The position numbers were made by a program, and so were the translations under genes. A stretch of 41,151 bases of DNA from the NCBI GenBank assembly GCA_029210725.1, contig JARGFM010000010.1:1-41151 (forward strand), read 5' to 3'. Under the pieces are notes generated by a model, which made no database searches, was not told the origin of the DNA, and saw nothing but the letters and a program-made list of their open reading frames with translations. Below are positions 16,128 through 25,418 of this stretch, one piece after another; positions within the stretch are counted from its first letter, which is position 1; the number at the start of each line of letters is the position of its first letter. Source of the stretch: Bacteroidales bacterium. GTDB taxonomy: Bacteria > Bacteroidota > Bacteroidia > Bacteroidales > GCA-2748055.

Positions 16128-18281
16128 ATGAAAAAGGTTTTTCTTTTAGTAATTGCATTGGTATTTACCTTTCAGGTAAGAGTGCTTGCAGACGAAGGCA
16201 TGTGGCTGCTGAGCCTCATCAAGCAGGTGAACATGGATGAGATGACCGAGCTGGGTTTGCAGCTGACAGCCGAACAAATATACAGCATTAATCAGGCCAG
16301 TCTGAAGGATGCAGTTGGTGCCCTGGATCGTGGATCCTGTAACGCAGAGCTGGTTTCGTCCGATGGCCTTCTGCTGACCAACCACCACTGCGGATATGGA
16401 GAGATCCAGAATCACAGCTCTCTGGAACATGACTATCTGAAAGATGGTTTCTGGGCGATGACCAGGGAGGAGGAACTGCCCAATGAGGGGAAGACCATCA
16501 CCTTTCTGGTAAGGATGGAAGAGGTCACTGACCGGATCGTCCCCGAACTGAATGAGGAAATGGGAATGCAGGAACGCGCATCGAAGGAGCTCTCTCTGAC
16601 CGAAACCATCACCCGTGAGGCTACCGAAGGTAACGAGTACGAAGCTGTTGTCCGAAGCATGTTCAACGGAAACAGATATTTCCTGTTTGTAACTGAAACC
16701 TACCGGGATGTTCGTCTGGTAGGTGCCCCCCCCGAGTCCATAGGGAAATTTGGTCATGATACTGACAACTGGATGTGGCCCCGCCATACAGGAGACTTTT
16801 CCATATTCCGGGTATATACCGGTCCTGATGGGAAGCCGGCTGATTACAGCCCCGAAAACATCCCCCTGAAGTCCAGACATTATCTGCCCATCTCCTTGAA
16901 AGGCTATGAGAAAGGCGACTTCACCATGGTCATGGGTTTCCCCGGAAGTACTTCGCGTTATATGACCTCCTGGGAGGTCCAGGAATCGCTGGAAGTTGAC
17001 CACCCCATACGTATACAGGTCAGGGGGATCAAACTGGATCTGATGATGGAAGATATGCTGGCCGACGAAAAGGTCAGGATCCAGTATGCATCCAAACACT
17101 CCCGTTCTTCCAACTACTGGAAGAATTCCATTGGTATGAGCAAGGGATTGAAGCAACTGAAAGTCACCGAGAAAAAGCAGCAGATTGAGTCCGAGTTCAC
17201 TAGTTGGGTAAATCAGGATGAGCAGCGCAAAGCGCTTTATGGAAATGCCCTGGCTGATATTCAGGCTGCCGTAGAGGGCCGAAGAGAACTGCAGATAGCC
17301 TCCAGCTATATTATTGAAGCTTATTTCCTTGGAATAGAAACAGTGATGTTCGGGCGTAATCTGAGGGAACTGGAGATGGCTCTTTCCGATCCGGAACCTG
17401 ACCAGGAGAAGATCCAGTCGATCGCCACAGCTCTGAAGGAGCGTGCTGAAGGGTTCTACAAGGATTACAACGCAGCTACCGATAAAAAGGTGATGACCGC
17501 CATGGTAAGCCTGCTTATGAATGAGCTGGACGATGAGTTCCTGCCCTCCTCCATTGTGGAGGCTAAAACCAGGTACAAGGGCGATGCAGCCAGGTATGTG
17601 GATAACTTCTTCAAAAAGTCCTTCCTGACCGATCAGGCCAGGTACAATGCATTCATGGACAAGCCATCCTTAAAGGTGCTGGAGAAAGATCCCGGTTACC
17701 AGGCTGTCCTTGCTTCCCAGAAACTCTACGAGATTGGCGGCAGGATGGCCCAGTTTGAAGAGGGCTATCGCAGAGGCACCAGGCTGTTTTTGAAAGGGCT
17801 GATTGAGATGCATCCCGAAAAGGATTTCTATTCGGATGCCAACTCCACCATGCGCATGAATTACGGGGTAGTGGGGGATTACTATCCCCGGGATGCGGTT
17901 CTCTATACACATTATACAACACTCAAAGGGGTGATGGAGAAAGAGGATCCCGATAACTTCGAATTTGTGGTCTCAGACCGTCTTAAAGAGTTGTACAAGT
18001 CGAAGGACTTTGGCCGCTACGGGGTCGACGGGACCCTGAATGTTTGTTTTACCTCCAATAACGATATCACCGGCGGCAACTCAGGAAGCCCTGTGATGAA
18101 TGGAAAGGGGGAACTGATCGGGATCGCCTTTGATGGTAACTGGGAAGCCATGAGCGGAGATGTGGCTTTTGAAACAGAACTGCAGAAATGCATCAATGTG
18201 GATATCCGTTATGTCTTGTTTGTGATAGATAAATATGCCGGAGCAGGACATCTGGTGGATGAGATGACCATCATAGAGTAA
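16128..18281 (+). CDS. S46 family dipeptidyl peptidase (DPP7-like)
   Basis: The product has 717 residues from ATG 16128, where a clear signal peptide begins (MKKVFLLVIALVFTFQVRVLA, cleaved near 21). An in-frame start at 16041 lacks this signal. Motifs are TNHHC (His86/87, catalytic histidine region), DNWMWPRHTGDFSIFRVYTG and GGNSGSP with catalytic Ser652. In S46 enzymes the residue 18 positions after the catalytic serine sets P1 specificity. It is Arg in the acidic-specific DPP11 and Gly in DPP7. Here it is Gly670 in AFDGNWEAM, so preference for hydrophobic or aliphatic P1 residues is expected. The enzyme is periplasmic and releases dipeptides for amino-acid use. rnhA starts 7 bp after its stop. 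Confidence 0.95.
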   Translation: MKKVFLLVIALVFTFQVRVLADEGMWLLSLIKQVNMDEMTELGLQLTAEQIYSINQASLKDAVGALDRGSCNAELVSSDGLLLTNHHCGYGEIQNHSSLEHDYLKDGFWAMTREEELPNEGKTITFLVRMEEVTDRIVPELNEEMGMQERASKELSLTETITREATEGNEYEAVVRSMFNGNRYFLFVTETYRDVRLVGAPPESIGKFGHDTDNWMWPRHTGDFSIFRVYTGPDGKPADYSPENIPLKSRHYLPISLKGYEKGDFTMVMGFPGSTSRYMTSWEVQESLEVDHPIRIQVRGIKLDLMMEDMLADEKVRIQYASKHSRSSNYWKNSIGMSKGLKQLKVTEKKQQIESEFTSWVNQDEQRKALYGNALADIQAAVEGRRELQIASSYIIEAYFLGIETVMFGRNLRELEMALSDPEPDQEKIQSIATALKERAEGFYKDYNAATDKKVMTAMVSLLMNELDDEFLPSSIVEAKTRYKGDAARYVDNFFKKSFLTDQARYNAFMDKPSLKVLEKDPGYQAVLASQKLYEIGGRMAQFEEGYRRGTRLFLKGLIEMHPEKDFYSDANSTMRMNYGVVGDYYPRDAVLYTHYTTLKGVMEKEDPDNFEFVVSDRLKELYKSKDFGRYGVDGTLNVCFTSNNDITGGNSGSPVMNGKGELIGIAFDGNWEAMSGDVAFETELQKCINVDIRYVLFVIDKYAGAGHLVDEMTIIE

Positions 18282-18288
18282 TGCAACC

Positions 18289-18768
18289 ATGACCCCGGGA
18301 GAAATTGTCATTTATACAGATGGAGCTGCCCGGGGTAATCCCGGTCCGGGTGGACTGGGTGTGGTGATGATATATGGGGATCATCGCAGAGAGCTTTCAG
18401 AAGGCTATGGCTTAACCACCAATAACCGGATGGAGTTACTTGCAGTGATCAGAGGCCTGGAAGCCCTGAAACGCAAGGATCTGAGGGTGAAAATCTATAC
18501 AGATTCACGCTATGTGGCTGATTCCGTGAACAAAGGATGGGTTTTCTCCTGGGAAAAACAGCGTTTCAAAAAAAAGAAGAATATAGATCTCTGGCAGCGT
18601 TTCCTGGAGTTGTACCGGGAGTATAAAGTGGAGTTTGTGTGGGTAAAAGGACATGCCAGTATTCCGGAAAATGAACGATGCGACAGGCTGGCCGTTGAGG
18701 CCAGCCATGGCGCATCGCTCAAGGTCGATTCCGGGTATGTGGAAAACATGGATGAAACAATAATGTAG
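18289..18768 (+). CDS. rnhA: ribonuclease HI
   Basis: The product has 159 residues. The catalytic carboxylates are all present: Asp11 (YTDGAARGNPGPGG), Glu49 (NNRMELLAV), Asp72 (IYTDSRYV) and Asp132 (ENERCDRLA). The basic handle region (EKQRFKKKKNIDLW) is retained. It degrades RNA in RNA:DNA hybrids in the cytoplasm. It follows the S46 gene by 7 bp, with an ATG start. Confidence 0.95.
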   Translation: MTPGEIVIYTDGAARGNPGPGGLGVVMIYGDHRRELSEGYGLTTNNRMELLAVIRGLEALKRKDLRVKIYTDSRYVADSVNKGWVFSWEKQRFKKKKNIDLWQRFLELYREYKVEFVWVKGHASIPENERCDRLAVEASHGASLKVDSGYVENMDETIM

Positions 18769-18803
18769 TTTTTATTAAATTTCAGTACCAAACCGGGTTC
18801 ATC

Positions 18804-19316
18804 ATGCTTCGTAAGTCTATCCTGTCATACCAGGGGCCTCTTTCTTTCAGTACCATAGACTGGTTACTGTCAGAGTTTAAAATGGCGGCACAGGATCATG
18901 ATCTCTCCTTCAAGACCTACAAGAAGATGATTTCGGTGCTGATAGAAGCTCTTGAAAACATCTCTAAATACAACGATCAGGTCAGATGCAACGGTGAAAA
19001 AGCATCGGGATTTTGTCCCTCTCTGCAAATAAGTGTGGACGACTCGGAAATCGAGATGGAGACAAGCAATCCTGTGAAGAACAAGGATGTGAACCCCCTG
19101 AAGGAACGGATAGACCAGGTGAACAGCCATGACAGTGTTGCTTTGAAAGAACTCTACAGATCGATCATGGCCAATGGGGAGTTTACTCCCAAAGGCGGAG
19201 CGGGCCTGGGTTTTATAGAGATGGCCAAAACATCCGGAAGTAAGCTGGAATATGTGTTCGAGAACCTGGAGAAAGGATATTCCCTCTATACATTCCGGGT
19301 CTCCATGCATAAATAG
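18804..19316 (+). CDS. SiaB-like protein (DUF6272), putative signalling protein
   Basis: The 170-residue product matches the SiaB/DUF6272 family. ALENISKYND sits where histidine-kinase-like ATPases carry the N-box, and KGGAGLGFIEMAK resembles the G-box. In Pseudomonas, SiaB is a protein kinase in a pathway controlling c-di-GMP and aggregation. No SiaA, SiaC or SiaD homologue is visible here, so the pathway in this organism is unknown. It is not obviously co-transcribed with the permease 147 bp downstream. Confidence 0.7.
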   Translation: MLRKSILSYQGPLSFSTIDWLLSEFKMAAQDHDLSFKTYKKMISVLIEALENISKYNDQVRCNGEKASGFCPSLQISVDDSEIEMETSNPVKNKDVNPLKERIDQVNSHDSVALKELYRSIMANGEFTPKGGAGLGFIEMAKTSGSKLEYVFENLEKGYSLYTFRVSMHK

Positions 19317-19463
19317 CCCCACTGTTCTATTCCGTGCAGTACAGGTTCATTTCCGTACACTTTTCCTGTATGGCTGCCTGTTGTAATTCGGATAACTATT
19401 TTATTTTAAGTGTACTGGGGTTTGTGGCATAAAAACTGTTTTAACCCTGGACAGAGTTGTGTT

Positions 19464-21914
19464 ATGTGGAGGAATTTCTTTGCCGTAGCTTTAAGGAATA
19501 TCAGTAAGAACAAGATATTTTACCTGATTAACGTGTCAGGGCTGGCCATTGGATTGGCCAGTTCGATCCTGATCCTCCTGTTTATAATCAAGGAACTTAG
19601 CTTTGATCGCTTTCATGAGTACAAGCACAGAATCCACAGACTTTACATTGACGGGGTCATCGGGGAACAATCCTTTCGCGGAGCATGGACCTCCATGGTG
19701 ATGGCTCCCACCTTTGCCGCAGAGATTCCGGAAATCGAGGAGTATGTGAGGTTCGATGTCTATAATCAGAACCTGATTTGGTATGAAGGGGAGCGGCAGG
19801 TAGAGGATCACTTACTTTTCGCAGATCCCTCTATTTTTGATGTTTTCACCATCAAGATGGTCAGGGGGGATCCCCGCACGGCTCTTTCAAAGCCCAATTC
19901 CATTCTGATTACCGAGGAGAAGGCCAGGCTCTATTTTGGAGAAGAAAATCCCCTGGGGCTTCCCCTCCATGTAAACGTGGACAGTAATCTTTACTATGTG
20001 ACCGGTGTCATAGAGGCTCTTCCGGAGAATTCCCATTTTTTTGCTGATTTTATTGCTTCCATGGAGACACTCGACTGGGAAAGCAACCTGACCTGGTTTC
20101 AAAATTCCATTTTCAGTTATATCCTTTTAAAACCGGGGGCCGATCCTGAATTAGTTGAACAAAAGATGGCCGATGTAATGGCTGAGCATATCCGCCTGGA
20201 ACTCCGGACCATACTGGGTGTCGAACCCGACGAGTGGGCCGCGGGGGGGAATAGTTACGGAATATTTCTTCAGGCTCTGCCGGATATTCATCTCCAGCCC
20301 GATATCGAGCTGGGAATGGATAGCTGCTTTCGTCCGGTCCACGACCGCTTATATGTCCATATTTTTGTCATGGTGGCCATTTTTATCCTTGTGATAGCCG
20401 CCATTAATTTTATGAACCTTTCAACGTCCAGATCCGCCACCAGGGCCAGGGAGATCGGGGTAAGGAAGGTGGCAGGCTCCGACCGGTCGCTGCTTATCCG
20501 GCAGTTTCTCACAGAATCGGTATTATTGAGTTTAATGGCTCTGGCCCTTGCTTTGATACTCGTGGAACTGTCGCTTCCCTGGTTCAATCAGGCCATGGAT
20601 TTGGATTTACGCATGGGAAAGGCTCAGTACAGTTACCTTTTACCCGTAGTGCTCTTGCTGGCCCTTCTGGTGGGACTGCTCAGCGGGTTTTATCCGGCCA
20701 TGTACCTGTCCGGGTTCAAACCCGTTGATGGTATCAGGGGAGGTTTCCCGGGCAACAAAAGGGCTGGCTTCTTCAGATCCGGGATGGTCGTTGGCCAGTT
20801 CACCATTTCTGTCGCCATCATAGTCGGTACACTCATTGTTTCTAACCAATTGCACTTTTTACTCAACAAGGAGCTTGGCTATAATAAGGAGCAAGTGGTC
20901 GTGTTAAAAAGGATCCATCCTCTGAAAAGAAGTATTCAAACCTTCTGCCGGGAGATAGAGAAGATACCCGGGGTGGTCTCAGCCAGCAACAGCACCACCT
21001 ATCTGGGCTACAATAACAGTTCAGAAACCTACCAGATTAAGGGAAGAGATGCCACCAAAAACTACCTGTTTGCCACTAACTATGTGGACGAAGAGTTTAT
21101 GTGCACCTACGGTTTTCATCTGGCCGACGAAAAGAGCAGATTTTTTGATCCGGCATCCTCAGGCAATGGCTCGGCCATCCTGATCAATGAGGCTGCCGTG
21201 TCTGAATTTGGGATCACCGACCCTTTAAATACAGTTATTCTGGAGCCGACCATGGAAGGGGATACCAATCATTTAAGAGTGATTGGTGTCATTGAGGATT
21301 TTCACCATAGTTCCCTGCGGGATCCCATTGGTCCATATATGCTCAGGTATAAGGAAGAACATATGGATTGGTCGGGTGTGATTAGCGTGCAGCTGGGTGT
21401 GGCGGGTAAGGGGATTCCTGTCACTCTGAACAAAATCAGATCCGCCTGGATGCAGATGACAGATGATGCCCCCTTCCAGTTCTTTTTCCTGAGCGACGAG
21501 CTTAACAATTATTACAAGGAGGAGCGGCGTACCGGACGCTTATCTTTGCTCTTTGCCATCCTGTCCACCTTTGTTGCCTGCCTGGGTCTCATTGGACTGA
21601 CCCTGCAAAACACACAAAGGCGGATCAGAGAGATAGGGATCAGAAAGGCCATGGGGGCCTCCATCAGAGATATCATCCTGCTGGTCTCCCGCGAGCTGGT
21701 GTTACTGATGGGAATATCTGTTCTGATGGCCTGGGTAGCTGCCTATTTGTTTATGCAGAACTGGCTGCAGGGCTTCCCTTTTAATATCGGATTCAAGCCC
21801 TGGATCTATCTGGTTTCGGCCTTTTCAGCCATGTTTATTGCGATTTTCTCAGTGACCCTCCTGGCCTATTATGCGGCCAGGAGCAATCCGGCCAGTACAT
21901 TGCATTACGAGTAG
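19464..21914 (+). CDS. ABC transporter permease, MacB/FtsX type
   Basis: I prefer ATG 19464 (816 residues, MWRNFFAVALRNISKNKIFYLINVSGLAIGL), which begins exactly at the family's usual N-terminus; a GTG at 19410 would add 18 unrelated residues. The layout is one TM, a MacB periplasmic core domain, then two FtsX domains, with repeated cytoplasmic motifs REIGVRKVAGSDRSLLIRQFL (around 345) and REIGIRKAMGASIRDIILLV (near the C-terminus). Such proteins usually act as mechanotransmission permeases with a separate ATPase, exporting small molecules or lipoproteins. No ATPase gene is adjacent. It converges with kdsB. Confidence 0.9.
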   Translation: MWRNFFAVALRNISKNKIFYLINVSGLAIGLASSILILLFIIKELSFDRFHEYKHRIHRLYIDGVIGEQSFRGAWTSMVMAPTFAAEIPEIEEYVRFDVYNQNLIWYEGERQVEDHLLFADPSIFDVFTIKMVRGDPRTALSKPNSILITEEKARLYFGEENPLGLPLHVNVDSNLYYVTGVIEALPENSHFFADFIASMETLDWESNLTWFQNSIFSYILLKPGADPELVEQKMADVMAEHIRLELRTILGVEPDEWAAGGNSYGIFLQALPDIHLQPDIELGMDSCFRPVHDRLYVHIFVMVAIFILVIAAINFMNLSTSRSATRAREIGVRKVAGSDRSLLIRQFLTESVLLSLMALALALILVELSLPWFNQAMDLDLRMGKAQYSYLLPVVLLLALLVGLLSGFYPAMYLSGFKPVDGIRGGFPGNKRAGFFRSGMVVGQFTISVAIIVGTLIVSNQLHFLLNKELGYNKEQVVVLKRIHPLKRSIQTFCREIEKIPGVVSASNSTTYLGYNNSSETYQIKGRDATKNYLFATNYVDEEFMCTYGFHLADEKSRFFDPASSGNGSAILINEAAVSEFGITDPLNTVILEPTMEGDTNHLRVIGVIEDFHHSSLRDPIGPYMLRYKEEHMDWSGVISVQLGVAGKGIPVTLNKIRSAWMQMTDDAPFQFFFLSDELNNYYKEERRTGRLSLLFAILSTFVACLGLIGLTLQNTQRRIREIGIRKAMGASIRDIILLVSRELVLLMGISVLMAWVAAYLFMQNWLQGFPFNIGFKPWIYLVSAFSAMFIAIFSVTLLAYYAARSNPASTLHYE

Positions 21915-21925
21915 CAGGAAGGAGA

Positions 21926-22675
21926 TCAGTAGGATCCCTGTTTCCGGATCAGTTCCAGGTCCTCGGGTGTATCCACCCCGATGGAGGAAAGATGGGTGAC
22001 TGCGGTCCGGATAGCCATTCCATGTTCCATCCATCGAAGCTGTTCTAATGATTCGGCCAGTTCCAGGTCAGAGGGCGTCAGTTTGGCCACCTGTTCCAGG
22101 ACCTCGCGCCGGAAGGCATAGAGCCCGATATGCGCATAATACCGGAGCTTTCTTGCATCACTCTCCTTCCTGTTCCTGACAAAAGGGATGGGGGCCCTGG
22201 AGAAGTAGAGTGCCCTGAACGTCCTGTCTACCACCACCTTGACCACGTTGTAATTTTCCAGTTCTTCCCGGTCAGTCACCTCTCTGATCAGTGTGGCAAT
22301 ATCGGTCCCCGGTGTCTGAAAACAGGAGATCAGGGTTTGCAGTTGTTCCTGCTGAATCAAAGGTTCATCACCCTGGATATTTACCACATGAGAGAAACGG
22401 AGCCCACTTTGTTGCTCATATAATACGGCCGCTTCGGCACACCTCTCGGTCCCGCTGCTGTGTTCCGGAGAGGTCATCAGAACCCTTCCCCCAAATTTCA
22501 CGACTGCCTGCCGGATCCGCTCATCATCTGTGGCCACCAGCAGATGATCAAAGAGGGAGAATGCACGCTCATATACCCATTGAATCATCGGTTTTTTCCC
22601 CAGCATGGCCAGTGGTTTACCAGGGAAACGGGAAGAAGCATATCTTGCAGGAATAATAGCCAGGAATTCAGTCAC
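21926..22675 (-). CDS. kdsB: 3-deoxy-manno-octulosonate cytidylyltransferase (CMP-KDO synthetase)
   Basis: The product has 249 residues. The CTP-binding N-terminus PARYASSRFPGKPLA is at 9-23, and further conserved blocks are VATDDERI, SGTERCAE, VVNIQGDEPLI and HIGLYAFRREVL. It activates KDO with CTP for lipid A-core synthesis in the cytoplasm. The start is GTG 22675, preceded by AAAAAG. It converges with the permease (11-bp gap) and is divergent from the sigma-54-type activator. An LptE-like gene lies on the other strand about 1.3 kb away, so LPS biogenesis is locally clustered. Confidence 0.95.
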   Translation of the reverse strand: MTEFLAIIPARYASSRFPGKPLAMLGKKPMIQWVYERAFSLFDHLLVATDDERIRQAVVKFGGRVLMTSPEHSSGTERCAEAAVLYEQQSGLRFSHVVNIQGDEPLIQQEQLQTLISCFQTPGTDIATLIREVTDREELENYNVVKVVVDRTFRALYFSRAPIPFVRNRKESDARKLRYYAHIGLYAFRREVLEQVAKLTPSDLELAESLEQLRWMEHGMAIRTAVTHLSSIGVDTPEDLELIRKQGSY

Positions 22676-22685
22676 CTTTTTATTT

Positions 22686-22693
22686 CAAAAATA
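22686..22693 (-). promoter_or_regulatory. -7 box upstream of kdsB
   Basis: TATTTTTG on the minus strand matches TAnnTTTG and lies 10 bp upstream of the kdsB start. No TTTG -33 element is seen. Confidence 0.4.
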
Positions 22694-22715
22694 GGAAACT
22701 ATGGGGATAAACCTT

Positions 22716-22743
22716 TTTGAATCCGGCGAAAATTGTAATTTTG
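22716..22743 (+). promoter_or_regulatory. Promoter of the sigma-54-type activator operon
   Basis: TTTG (22716-22719), a 16-nt spacer and TAATTTTG (22736-22743) fit the Bacteroidetes consensus. The start codon is at 22777. The 9-mer ATTTTGTCA overlaps the -7 box (22738-22746) and recurs 21 bp further on (22759-22767). Confidence 0.55.
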
Positions 22744-22776
22744 TCATACTTTCAGGTTATTTTGTCAGAATACAGC

Positions 22777-24021
22777 ATGGACATTCAACAGATAAAACAA
22801 CGTTTTGCGATCATAGGTACATATCCGGGTTTGGACAGGGCCATTGATATTGCCCGGCAGGTGGCTCCGACCGATCTGAGTGTACTGATATCGGGAGAGA
22901 GTGGAACCGGGAAAGAGGTTTTCCCTCAGATCATTCACTCCCTCGGAGTAAGGAAACACGGCCCATACATTGCTGTGAACTGCGGAGCTATTCCTGATGG
23001 CACCATAGATTCAGAACTCTTTGGTCATGAAAAAGGGTCATTCACCGGGGCTCACGATACAAGGAAAGGGTACTTTGAGGTTTCAAACGGAGGAACGATT
23101 TTTCTGGATGAAGTAGCCGAGCTGCCGCTTTCAACGCAGGTCCGCCTTCTCAGGGTCCTGGAGACCGGTGAGTTTATCAGGGTAGGTTCATCCAAAGTAC
23201 TGAAAACCGACGTGAGAGTGGTGGCCGCCACCAACCTGGATGTGGTCCAGGCCATAAGAAAAGCGAAATTCAGGGAAGATCTGTTCTATCGCCTGAATAC
23301 GGTGCCCATCCAGATTCCGTCCCTGAAGGAGCGTGGGAATGATATCCTGCTGCTTTTCAGGAAATTTGCCTCAGACTTTTCGGAGCGTTACCGCATGCCC
23401 TCCATTCGCCTGGACGAAGAAGCTCAGCAGATATTGTTAAATTACGAATGGCCGGGCAATATACGCCAGCTGAAGAATATAACCGAACAACTCTCCATCA
23501 TAGAACAGGAGAGAGAAATTACGGCTGCAGTATTGATGCACTACCTTCCCGATTATCATAAAACCCGCTTGCCGGCGTTAATAAACAAAGAGTCGGTTTC
23601 CGAGGAAGCCTTTCAATCGGAAAGGGAGATCCTTTACAAAGTGCTCTTCGATATGAAGAGCGATATGAACGATCTGAAAAAGCTGGTGGCCCAGATTATG
23701 GAGAAGGGCTCGGTGAGCACAGACATCGAAGAGGAAAATGAGGGGATCATAAAAAAGCTTTATGCCACGGTAGACGATATGCCGGTCGATGCCGAGGACA
23801 TGATCACTCAAAAGAACCCGGGCAGAAAAGAGCGGGATGAGGAAAATATCCTGGATACGGAGGAGATTGTTGAGGAGTCGCTTTCCCTTGAAGAAAAAGA
23901 GATAGAGTTGATAATTAAGGCATTGGACAGGCATAATGGAAAACGCAAATATGCGGCTTTGGATCTGGGGATCTCTGAAAGGACCCTTTACAGGAAAATC
24001 AAAGAATACCATATTGAATAG
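22777..24021 (+). CDS. orphan sigma-54-dependent transcriptional activator (AAA+, Fis-type HTH)
   Basis: The product has 414 residues from ATG 22777; a TTG at 22717 lies within the predicted promoter. There is no receiver or PAS domain: the AAA+ module starts almost at the N-terminus. Walker A GESGTGKE is at 40-47, the sigma-54-contacting loop GSFTGA at 87-92 and Walker B IFLDE at 108-112. A sensor-like block LFYRLNTVPIQIPSLKERG and EWPGNIRQLKN follow. Residues about 255-365 are acidic and probably helical or disordered. A Fis-like helix-turn-helix ends the protein (AALDLGISERTLYRKIKEYHI). It remodels RNA polymerase bound by sigma-54. The start of the LptE-like gene is 3 bp downstream. Confidence 0.9.
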   Translation: MDIQQIKQRFAIIGTYPGLDRAIDIARQVAPTDLSVLISGESGTGKEVFPQIIHSLGVRKHGPYIAVNCGAIPDGTIDSELFGHEKGSFTGAHDTRKGYFEVSNGGTIFLDEVAELPLSTQVRLLRVLETGEFIRVGSSKVLKTDVRVVAATNLDVVQAIRKAKFREDLFYRLNTVPIQIPSLKERGNDILLLFRKFASDFSERYRMPSIRLDEEAQQILLNYEWPGNIRQLKNITEQLSIIEQEREITAAVLMHYLPDYHKTRLPALINKESVSEEAFQSEREILYKVLFDMKSDMNDLKKLVAQIMEKGSVSTDIEEENEGIIKKLYATVDDMPVDAEDMITQKNPGRKERDEENILDTEEIVEESLSLEEKEIELIIKALDRHNGKRKYAALDLGISERTLYRKIKEYHIE

Positions 24022-24024
24022 GAG

Positions 24025-24546
24025 ATGAGCAAGACCTTACAGTATTTCAGGTTAATGGCTGTTTGTGTTACCCTTCTGGTGGCACTCGCGGGTTGTAAGA
24101 TATCCTACTCTTTCAGCGGGGTGAACATCTCGCCGGAGGTAAAGACCTACTCTGTGGATTATTTTCAGAACCGGGCCCCTGTTGTACAGGCACAACTGAG
24201 CAATGTTTTTACGGAAACCCTTCAGGACAAGATACAGAGCAATACAAGCCTGGAGTTTTCCAACCAGGGCGGTGATGTGGAGTTTTCAGGCGAGATCACC
24301 GGATATGAGACGCGGCCTATGGCCATTACCGGTGCTGAACTGGCAGCCCGTAACAGACTTACCATTACGGTTCGGGTGAAATATACCAATGTGGTGGAAC
24401 CGGAGCTTGATTATGATACAAGTTTCTCCCGTTACGAGGACTATGATGCTTCCCAGGACCTGAGCAGTGTGGAAAACGAACTGATAGAGCTGATCGTTGA
24501 GAATCTGGTGGAGGATATTTTCAACAGGGCATTTGTTTCCTGGTAA
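24025..24546 (+). CDS. lptE: LptE-like LPS assembly lipoprotein
   Basis: The product has 173 residues. The signal ends in the lipobox LAGC (Cys24). The body (ISYSFSGVNISPEVKTYSVDYFQNRAPVV, then FTETLQDKIQSNTSLEF and GEITGYETRPMAITG) is the Bacteroidetes form of LptE. LptE plugs the LptD barrel and helps place LPS in the outer leaflet. It begins 3 bp after the sigma-54-type activator and ends 11 bp before the TPR gene, so the genes very probably form an operon. The symbol rests on family resemblance; no lptD is in the window. Confidence 0.82.
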   Translation: MSKTLQYFRLMAVCVTLLVALAGCKISYSFSGVNISPEVKTYSVDYFQNRAPVVQAQLSNVFTETLQDKIQSNTSLEFSNQGGDVEFSGEITGYETRPMAITGAELAARNRLTITVRVKYTNVVEPELDYDTSFSRYEDYDASQDLSSVENELIELIVENLVEDIFNRAFVSW

Positions 24547-24557
24547 CTCAAGAATAT

Positions 24558-25406
24558 ATGGACGCTTCAGATATTATACGCCTTTTAGATTCGAGGCATT
24601 ATGCACCCGCCGACCTGGATGAGGTAAACAAGCTTTGCAGGGATTTTCCCGAGTTCAGTGCTGCTCATATTTTAAAGGTTCGTATTATGGAGGCCCTGGG
24701 CCATGAGAAACAGCGGCAGCTAAAAGTTGCAGCCGTGTACTCCGTGGACAGGAAAAAACTTTTCAGCTTGGTGACCGGGGTATTGGAGACACCGGAACCA
24801 GAGGCAATACAGGAGGATGAAGGAGATGAGATTATCCAGTTTTCGGAGGATAGCAATCAGCATGCAGATCTGATCATCGGGCAACATGCGCCATATCTGG
24901 ACCGGGAACCCTCCGGGGATCTTCTGGAACTGGATGAGGAGCCGCAGGATGAGCTGCTGGATATTGTGGATGAGGAGCCGCTTGAGGATTCCGCAGAACA
25001 GTCTTCAAACGAGGAGCTGGATTCCGATATGCTGCTTACTCCGAAAGAAAAGGATGAAACCGATATGGAGGAACCCGGCGAATCTGCAGAAGAGGAACTG
25101 CCAAGCATTGACCGGGTCGATCAGGACAGGAAAAAGAATAACAATCATCTGATCAGCAGCTTTCTAAATGTTGAACCGGGGCCCATCAGGGCCGATAGGG
25201 AGACCAGCCTGAAAGGAGATGTATCCCTGGCTTCCATCAGGGAGCATGATGGGTTTATTACCGACACACTGGCTCAGATTTATGTGAAACAGGGACTCTT
25301 TGCCAAGGCCATCTATGCTTACGAGAGATTAAGTTTGAAATATCCGGAAAAAAGTGCTTACTTTGCAGCTCAAATTGAGAAAATTAGGAATATAAACCAT
25401 TCATAA
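24558..25406 (+). CDS. tetratricopeptide-repeat protein of unknown function
   Basis: The protein has 282 residues in three parts: a helical N-terminus (about 1-75) that looks like degenerate TPR, a long Asp/Glu-rich linker (about 80-190), and a C-terminal TPR motif (TLAQIYVKQGLFAKAIYAYERLSLKYPEKSAYFAAQI). There is no signal peptide or membrane helix, so it should be cytoplasmic. It sits between the LptE-like gene and secG with gaps of 11-12 bp. A role near the membrane or secretion machinery is inferred from position only. Confidence 0.7.
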   Translation: MDASDIIRLLDSRHYAPADLDEVNKLCRDFPEFSAAHILKVRIMEALGHEKQRQLKVAAVYSVDRKKLFSLVTGVLETPEPEAIQEDEGDEIIQFSEDSNQHADLIIGQHAPYLDREPSGDLLELDEEPQDELLDIVDEEPLEDSAEQSSNEELDSDMLLTPKEKDETDMEEPGESAEEELPSIDRVDQDRKKNNNHLISSFLNVEPGPIRADRETSLKGDVSLASIREHDGFITDTLAQIYVKQGLFAKAIYAYERLSLKYPEKSAYFAAQIEKIRNINHS

Positions 25407-25418
25407 AGAGGCATTAAT

